Shown here: positions 59,225-64,000 of the stretch, one piece after another
How positions within the stretch are numbered: the first letter of the stretch is position 1
Layout: each line of letters begins with the position of its first letter
Assembly: GCF_013409935.1 (NCBI RefSeq)
Contig: NZ_JACCCO010000001.1
Span: 806,001-870,000 of the forward strand
Length of the DNA: 64,000 nucleotides
Reading direction: 5' to 3'
Origin: Streptosporangium sandarakinum
GTDB lineage: Bacteria > Actinomycetota > Actinomycetes > Streptosporangiales > Streptosporangiaceae
The notes under the pieces: generated by a model
Told to the model about the DNA's origin: nothing
Databases searched by the model: none
What the model saw: only the letters and a program-made list of their open reading frames with translations
Translations under genes and position numbers: made by a program

Positions 59225-60088
59225 TCAGCCGAGCTCTCCGGGCTTCTTGCCGAACCACTTCATGAAGATCTCGTCGTAGGTGCCGTCCGACTTGGCGGCG
59301 GCGATCGACTCGTTGATGGTCTTCAGCAGGACGGGGTCGGCGTTCTTCTTCAGGCCGATGCCGTACTGCTCACCGGTGTCGAGGCTGGCGACCATCTCGA
59401 ACTTGTCGGCGATCTCCGGCTTCTTCAGCCAGGTCAGCACGACCGGCAGGTCCTGGACGATCACGTCGACCTGGCCCGACTGCAGGCCCAGCAGCTCCTT
59501 GGGCGAGTCGGCGAACTCCTTGGGGTTGAGGCCCTGCTTCTTGACGTAGTCGAGGCCCGTGGTGGAGGCCTGCGCGCCGAGCCGCAGGTTCTTGCTCTTG
59601 ACGTCGTCGAGGGAGGCGGCGCCGCTGCCCTTCTTCGCCAGCAGCGCCTGGGTGGCGTCGAAGTAGGGGTCGGAGAAGTCGATGTTGGCCTTGCGCTCCG
59701 GCGTGATCGTCATGCCGGCCGCGGCCGCGTCGCACTTGCCGGTCGCCATCGCCGCGCCGCTCTTGATGACGGCGAAGTCGATGTCCACGATCTCCTGCGT
59801 CAGGCCGAGCTTCTTGGCCGCCAGGTCCATGATGTCGACGTCGAAGCCGACGGTCTTGTCGCCCTGCTTGAACTGGAAGGGCTCATAGGGGAGGTTGGTG
59901 CAGACGGTCAGCTTGCCGGGGTTGACCACCTTGACGCCGCCCGCGGCGGACGCGTTCGACGAGGCGCTCCCGCTCGAAGCGGTGGTGTCGCCACCGTCAC
60001 CGCCACAGGCCGACAGGCCGAGCGCGCCGGCGACGACCATGGCGCCCACCGCCAGCGTCCGACGGCGGAGAACAGAACTCAGGCCCAC
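59225..60088 (-). CDS. gluB: Polar amino-acid ABC transporter substrate-binding lipoprotein
   Basis: A 287-residue binding protein. The signal peptide (LRRRTLAVGAMVVAGALGLS) ends in the lipobox LSAC, with a Ser/Gly-rich linker behind it. The mature SBP_bac_3 domain runs from LTVCTNLPYEPFQFKQGDKT, with VGFDVDIMDLAAKKLG and CDAAAAGMTITPERKANIDF, the typical ligand-site segments. It catches glutamate, glutamine or a similar amino acid outside the cell. GTG 60088 has AAGGAGG five bases upstream, better than earlier in-frame starts. First gene of the operon. Confidence 0.93.
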   Translation of the reverse strand: MGLSSVLRRRTLAVGAMVVAGALGLSACGGDGGDTTASSGSASSNASAAGGVKVVNPGKLTVCTNLPYEPFQFKQGDKTVGFDVDIMDLAAKKLGLTQEIVDIDFAVIKSGAAMATGKCDAAAAGMTITPERKANIDFSDPYFDATQALLAKKGSGAASLDDVKSKNLRLGAQASTTGLDYVKKQGLNPKEFADSPKELLGLQSGQVDVIVQDLPVVLTWLKKPEIADKFEMVASLDTGEQYGIGLKKNADPVLLKTINESIAAAKSDGTYDEIFMKWFGKKPGELG

Positions 60089-60463
60089 AACGGCCTCCTT
60101 ACGGATCGGTGTCGCATCCGGAAACAGATACCTCAGTGCTGGGAATGCTTTCCCAGCCGCATGGCCATGCAGATCACCGATACGACACAATTCGGACAAC
60201 AGTCACGTTCGAAGCCGCCCGGTCGCCGCCTGTTCCGGCATCGATCCCGGCGCCTCCTTCATCCGACGGCCAACGCCCGGTTTCGCGCCGGCCTATAAGA
60301 ACGGCGGCCGGTCAGGCCGCGTCCCAGAACAATGTAAACGAACTATATTCGCACTTCAGAGCGGTGTGTCCCCGTTCACACGCTCCCCGCCGGGCGCCCC
60401 GGGCCACGGAAGCCCGCCGGGACCGGCCGCCCCGACGCGGTTCACGTGCCCGCGCCGGACTCA
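60089..60463. other. Regulatory gap between gluB and the 60500 lipoprotein
   Basis: 375 bp with unusually AT-rich patches and no gene. On the minus strand, TATAGT at 60347-60342 with GACACA 17 bases upstream (60370-60365) is a candidate gluB promoter with a leader of about 245 bases. A perfect hairpin (GCGGCC/GGCCGC) lies at 60304-60320 inside that leader. I see no known riboswitch consensus. Confidence 0.4.
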
Positions 60464-60492
60464 TTGATCTCCGCGACCGCCTCGGTTACGTT
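60464..60492 (+). promoter_or_regulatory. Promoter of the 60500 lipoprotein (leaderless)
   Basis: TTGATC (60464-60469) and TACGTT (60487-60492) are 17 bases apart, and the -10 ends seven bases before GTG 60500, so the mRNA should begin at the start codon. Confidence 0.65.
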
Positions 60493-60499
60493 GCCCGGT

Positions 60500-61057
60500 G
60501 TGCGCAACCCCCCTACCGCGTTCGCCGGTGCCGCGCTGACCGTGCTCCTGCTCTCCGCCTGCTCGGCGGCGGACCCACCGGCCCCCGCGGCGACCGCCTC
60601 CCCCGCGCCCGCCTACGACCTGCCGACCCGCCACGTACGGCCCGGCGAACGGGCCGTGCACGCCGCCCCGGTCACCGACGGCGACACCCGCTTCCAGGTC
60701 ATCGGCCTGCAGACCGGCCTCGACGGCTTCGTCGGCAGCCACGGCGAGTGGCAGGCCAAGGGCCAGTACGTGGTCGTGCGGATCGTCGCCGAGAACCCCG
60801 GCCGCACCAACTCCCGGTTCGACGCCAAACGCCAGCGGCTCCTCACCGCCGACGGCACCGCCCACGCCATCAACGCCTTCGCCCAGGCCATCAAGCGCCA
60901 GCCCGACACCCTGCCCCTCGGCGCCGAGGTCAGGATCGAGATGGACCTGTGGTTCGACATCCCCAAGGACGCCCGGGTCACCGGCATCCGCCTGTTCGGC
61001 GACCCGCCGCTCGGCGTCGGCGGCACCACCAAGGGCGCCGAGGTGCCGCTCCGCTGA
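60500..61057 (+). CDS. Secreted lipoprotein, DUF4352-like
   Basis: A 185-residue lipoprotein with signal peptide and lipobox LLSAC (Cys21), a Pro/Ala linker, and a beta-rich domain. The domain contains TRFQVIGLQTGLDGFVG, GQYVVVRIVAENPGRTNSRF, and WFDIPKDARVTGIRLFGD, which match the immunoglobulin-like DUF4352 (TelA-like) pattern. The function of such proteins on the cell surface is unknown. GTG 60500 is fixed by the promoter spacing; an in-frame start 18 codons earlier would spoil the signal peptide. It converges with livF. Confidence 0.82.
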   Translation: MRNPPTAFAGAALTVLLLSACSAADPPAPAATASPAPAYDLPTRHVRPGERAVHAAPVTDGDTRFQVIGLQTGLDGFVGSHGEWQAKGQYVVVRIVAENPGRTNSRFDAKRQRLLTADGTAHAINAFAQAIKRQPDTLPLGAEVRIEMDLWFDIPKDARVTGIRLFGDPPLGVGGTTKGAEVPLR

Positions 61058-61079
61058 CCCCCGGGGACTCCGGGGGTCA
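61053..61079. terminator. Bidirectional terminator between lipoprotein and livF
   Basis: A perfect 11-bp stem (61053-61063 with 61069-61079) around GGACT. It includes the lipoprotein stop codon and lies 33 bases after the livF stop. Confidence 0.75.
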
Positions 61080-61112
61080 GCGGGGCGGCGGAGGGCGGAG
61101 AGCCGCGGGACG

Positions 61113-61898
61113 TCACGCCTCCGGCGCGCCGCTCCGCTCCTCGGGCACGGCCCGCTCCTGGGACACGGCCGGCTCCTCCGGCGCGTCGTGCCCCAGGCCG
61201 CCGCCGAGATAGGCGGCCTGCACGTCCGGGTCGTTCAGCAGGTCGGCTGCGGGCGCGCTCTTGACCACCTTCCCGGTCTCCAGCACGTACGCCCGGTGCG
61301 CCAGCTTCAGCGCCTGCTGGGCGTTCTGCTCCACCAGCAGCACCGTGGTGCCCCGGCGGTTGATCTCCTCGATGATGGAGAAGATCTGCTGCACCATCAG
61401 CGGCGCCAGACCCATCGACGGCTCGTCCAGCAGCAGCACCTTCGGCTTGGCCATCAGCGCGCGGCCGATCGCGAGCATCTGCTGCTCACCGCCGGACATC
61501 GTGCCGGCCGCCTGGTTGCGGCGCTCGGCCAGCCGCGGGAACAGCTCGTACGCCTCCGCCAGCTCGGCGGAGAAGCTGCCCGAGCGGGTGTAGGCGCCCA
61601 TCAGCAGGTTGTCGTGCACCGTCATGCCGGGGAAGACGCCACGGCCCTCGGGGGCCTGCCCCAGGCCCGCCACGACCCGCTTGTGGCCCGGCATCCTGGA
61701 GATGTCCTTGCCGTCGAAGACGATGCTGCCCGACGTCAGGCCCCGCAGGCCCGAGATCGTCTTCAGGGTCGTGGTCTTGCCCGCCCCGTTCGCCCCGATG
61801 AGCGTGACGATCTCACCCTCGTTCACCTCGACCGAGATGCCCTTGAGGGCCTCGATCTTGCCGTAGTGGACGTGGATGTCCTTGACCTCAAGAAGCAT
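61113..61898 (-). CDS. livF: Branched-chain amino-acid ABC transporter ATP-binding protein LivF
   Basis: A 261-residue ATPase of the LivF class. Walker A is IGANGAGKTTTLKTISGLRG, the signature is MSGGEQQMLAIGRALMAKP, and Walker B is VLLLDEPSMGLAPLMV. A Glu/Pro-rich C-terminal tail of ~25 residues is extra. The ATG at 61898 lies inside the end of livG (11-base overlap). With LivG it hydrolyses ATP for uptake of leucine, isoleucine and valine, or of related compounds such as urea or amides, which this family also moves. Last gene of the operon. Confidence 0.94.
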   Translation of the reverse strand: MLLEVKDIHVHYGKIEALKGISVEVNEGEIVTLIGANGAGKTTTLKTISGLRGLTSGSIVFDGKDISRMPGHKRVVAGLGQAPEGRGVFPGMTVHDNLLMGAYTRSGSFSAELAEAYELFPRLAERRNQAAGTMSGGEQQMLAIGRALMAKPKVLLLDEPSMGLAPLMVQQIFSIIEEINRRGTTVLLVEQNAQQALKLAHRAYVLETGKVVKSAPAADLLNDPDVQAAYLGGGLGHDAPEEPAVSQERAVPEERSGAPEA

Positions 61899-62712
61899 CT
61901 GCGGGAGCCCCCAAATACGCCTCGACGACCCGGGGGTCGTTCCGCACCTCATCCGGCAGCCCGTCGGCGATCTTCTGGCCGAAGTCCAGCACCGCGATGC
62001 GGTCGCTGATGCCCATGATGAGGCTCATGTCGTGCTCGATGATCAGAATCGTCCGGCCGGCGTCCCGGATGTCCCGGATCAGCTGCTGCAGCGCCACCTT
62101 CTCCGCCGGGTTCATGCCCGCGGCCGGCTCGTCCAGCAGCAGCAGCTTCGGGTCCGTCGCCAGCGCGCGGGCGATCTCCAGCCGCCGCTGGTCACCGTAG
62201 GGCAGGTTCTTGGCGTAGTCGTGCGCCCGATGGGAGACCCCGACGAAGTCGAGCAGCTCCATCGCCAGCGCCCGGCCCTCCCGCTCGGCCTGCCGGTGCC
62301 AGGGCAGGCCCAGCGCCACGCTGACCATGCCCGCGCGGTGGTGGACGTCGGAGCCCACCATCACGTTCTCCAGCGCCGTCATGTTGTGGAACAGGCGGAT
62401 GTTCTGGAACGTCCGGGCGACACCGCGCTTCGTGATCTTGAAGCGCTTGAGACCGCTGATCCTCTCGCCCCCGAACAACACCTGACCCTCCGTGGGCCGG
62501 TACACCCCGGTCACCACGTTGAAGACCGTCGTCTTGCCCGCGCCGTTCGGACCGATCAGGGCGAAGATCTCCCCCTCACCGATCGTCAGGCCCACGTCCT
62601 TCAGCGCCGTGACACCGCCGAACCGCATCGTCAGCCCCTGCAGCTCCAGCAGCGCGCGACGGCCCTCCCGGCCCGCCTCCGCGTTCGCCCCCGTGCTCAC
62701 CTCGGTGCTCAC
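61888..62712 (-). CDS. livG: Branched-chain amino-acid ABC transporter ATP-binding protein LivG
   Basis: A 274-residue ATPase of the LivG class: LTMRFGGVTALKDVGLTIGE, Walker A LIGPNGAGKTTVFNVVTGVY, the LivG-specific signature LPYGDQRRLEIARALATDPK, and Walker B LLLLDEPAAGMNP. A short unstructured N-terminal stretch of ~20 residues precedes the fold. GTG 62712 overlaps the livM stop as GTGA (62709-62712), so the genes are translationally coupled. Confidence 0.94.
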   Translation of the reverse strand: MSTEVSTGANAEAGREGRRALLELQGLTMRFGGVTALKDVGLTIGEGEIFALIGPNGAGKTTVFNVVTGVYRPTEGQVLFGGERISGLKRFKITKRGVARTFQNIRLFHNMTALENVMVGSDVHHRAGMVSVALGLPWHRQAEREGRALAMELLDFVGVSHRAHDYAKNLPYGDQRRLEIARALATDPKLLLLDEPAAGMNPAEKVALQQLIRDIRDAGRTILIIEHDMSLIMGISDRIAVLDFGQKIADGLPDEVRNDPRVVEAYLGAPADAS

Positions 62713-63857
62713 CTGGAGGCCACCTCCTCACCGTGCGACTCCGGCCCGGGCACCTCGGCACCGAGCGTCCCCATCCCGCCGGAGCCCTCCTTGAACTCCG
62801 CCTTGCGCTGCCGCGACGGCAACAGCCCCTCCGGACGGAAGATCATCAGCGCCACGAGCACCGCACCGAAGATCAGCATGCGGTAGTCCTTCAGCTCCCG
62901 GAAACGCTCAGGCAGCCACGCCACCACGAACGCCCCCAGCATGACGCCCGGCAGATTGCCCGAACCGCCCATGACCACGGCCGCCAGGATCGTCGCCGAC
63001 AGCAGGAACTGGAAGTCGTTCGGATTCAGCGACACCGACTTCGCCGCCCACAGCACACCCATCGCGCCACCGATCGACGCGCCGATCGCGAACGCCAGCA
63101 TCTTGAACCGGAACGTCGGCACGCCCATCACCTCGGCCGCGTCCTCGTCCTCACGGATCGCCGCCCACGCACGCCCGACCCGGCTCTTCTCCCACCGCTT
63201 CACCAGAATGATCACGATGACCGCCAGCGCCACCAGCAGGTAGTAGTACGGCCTCGGGTCCAGCACGCCGTACTTGAAGATCTTGACGCCGAACAGCTCG
63301 AAGTCATCACTCAGGTTCGGCGGGTGCGGAATGCCGCTGATGCCCGTCGGACCGCCGATCGAGTCGGTGTTACGGGCCGTGATCCGGATGATCTCACCGA
63401 AGCCCAGCGTGACGATCGCCAGATAGTCACCGCGCAGCCGCAGCGTCGGGGCGCCCAGCGTGATGCCCGACAGGGCGCAGATCCCGATGCCCACCACCAG
63501 GATCACCCAGAAGTCCCAGCCCATCTTGGTGCCCAGCAACGCCATCGCGTAGCCGCCCACCGCGTAGAACGCGACGAAACCCAGGTCGAGCAGACCCGCC
63601 TGGCCCACCACCACGTTCAGGCCGATCGCCAGCACCACGTACGTGCCGATCGGGAAGAACAGGATCGTCGCCCAGTCGGTGTCGGGCGACATGAAACTGC
63701 CGATGCTCTCCGACGGCAGCAGCAGCGCAAAGACGATCAGCAGCAGATAGACGATCCACCGCTGCCAGCCCGGCGCCCGCAGCCACCGGTCGTGCACGAC
63801 GTCACCGAAGTGACCCAACTGATGGCGGAAACCCGCCGAGGAAGTCTTCTTGTTCAT
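62709..63857 (-). CDS. livM: Branched-chain amino-acid ABC transporter permease LivM
   Basis: A 382-residue permease with about 9-10 helices. The family pattern is GLNVVVGQAGLLDLGFVAFY in the first half and GRAWAAIREDEDAAEVMGVP (the EAA-like coupling loop) in the second, with MGGSGNLPGVMLGAFVVAWL near the end. A ~35-residue cytosolic N-terminus and a Gly/Glu-rich tail are extra. ATG 63857 overlaps the livH stop as ATGA. It pairs with LivH to form the channel. Confidence 0.94.
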   Translation of the reverse strand: MNKKTSSAGFRHQLGHFGDVVHDRWLRAPGWQRWIVYLLLIVFALLLPSESIGSFMSPDTDWATILFFPIGTYVVLAIGLNVVVGQAGLLDLGFVAFYAVGGYAMALLGTKMGWDFWVILVVGIGICALSGITLGAPTLRLRGDYLAIVTLGFGEIIRITARNTDSIGGPTGISGIPHPPNLSDDFELFGVKIFKYGVLDPRPYYYLLVALAVIVIILVKRWEKSRVGRAWAAIREDEDAAEVMGVPTFRFKMLAFAIGASIGGAMGVLWAAKSVSLNPNDFQFLLSATILAAVVMGGSGNLPGVMLGAFVVAWLPERFRELKDYRMLIFGAVLVALMIFRPEGLLPSRQRKAEFKEGSGGMGTLGAEVPGPESHGEEVASR

Positions 63858-64000
63858 GCGCGCGCCTGCTGGAGTGATTCACCGAGGATTCCGGTGGGAC
63901 GGAACATCAGGACCAGGATCAGGATCGTGAAGGAGATCACGTGCTTCCAGTCGGAACCGACGAGGATCGCACCGTAGTTCTCCACCAGACCCAGCACGAT
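63854..64000 (-). CDS. livH: Branched-chain amino-acid ABC transporter permease LivH, C-terminal end
   Basis: Only the last 48 codons are in the window, and the gene continues past the right edge. The visible part reads VLGLVENYGAILVGSDWKHV, then SFTILILVLMFRPTGILGES, the typical LivH ending (last helix followed by FRP-x-G-I-L-G). The TGA overlaps the livM start by four bases. The binding-protein gene of this operon is not in the window. Confidence 0.88.
   Translation of the reverse strand: MVLGLVENYGAILVGSDWKHVISFTILILVLMFRPTGILGESLQQARA

Overview
The window is very GC-rich DNA with strong third-position GC bias and many GTG/TTG starts. Its gene content (LprG-type lipoprotein with P55-type efflux pump, a pyrG/nudix/xerD/parA/scpA/scpB/rluB/cmk/der cluster, Spo0M, rpsA next to coaE) is actinobacterial. 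A stand-alone second copy of rpoB, with changes at rifampicin-resistance positions and no rpoC beside it, points towards Streptosporangiales (Nonomuraea, Streptosporangium and relatives). That placement is an inference. No rRNA, tRNA, CRISPR array or intact insertion sequence was found.

Layout. Positions 1-11200 hold a CBS-domain protein, the wreck of an amino-acid binding-protein gene, an aminopeptidase P, a Mce-associated-like membrane protein with a repetitive N-terminus, a cation diffusion facilitator, a nitroreductase, a MarR regulator, a decayed sigma-factor/subtilisin chimera, and an lprG-p55 pair. Positions 11213-14683 are the orphan rpoB paralogue with its own promoter. Positions 14958-26702, all on the minus strand, form a long housekeeping cluster. 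It reads, in transcription order, pyrG, nudix, xerD, parA, scpA, scpB, rluB, chorismate mutase, prephenate dehydrogenase, cmk, der, with repeated 4-base stop/start overlaps. It joins nucleotide supply, chromosome segregation and dimer resolution, rRNA pseudouridylation, tyrosine synthesis and ribosome assembly.

Positions 26860-35104 carry a hexapeptide acyltransferase, a divergent MFS/TetR pair with a visible operator, two small membrane-associated proteins, a Uma2 remnant, a voltage-gated cation channel with a Cav-like pore, and uvrB. Positions 35591-43760 are more accessory: two overlapping SPFH proteins followed by Spo0M, a three-gene unit of unknown purpose (membrane protein, cupin, inositol-monophosphatase family), and an ion transporter. 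Positions 43875-49634 encode one 1,919-residue protein with a TIR domain, a phosphoesterase-like fold without its metal ligands, a NACHT NTPase, pentapeptide repeats and 15 WD40 repeats. It is a STAND/NLR-like sensor and the best candidate here for an immune effector.

Positions 49797-64000 return to core functions: coaE, a GNAT acetyltransferase, rpsA, a polysaccharide deacetylase, polA, a thioesterase, a glutamate-type polar amino-acid ABC transporter, a lipoprotein, and the livF-livG-livM-livH end of a branched-chain amino-acid transporter that runs off the right edge. Several genes (the lprG homologue, coaE, polA, the 60500 lipoprotein) have a -10-like hexamer 6-7 bases before the start codon, so they are probably leaderless. 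Short tandem repeats, often placed just after stop codons, fill many of the intergenic gaps.
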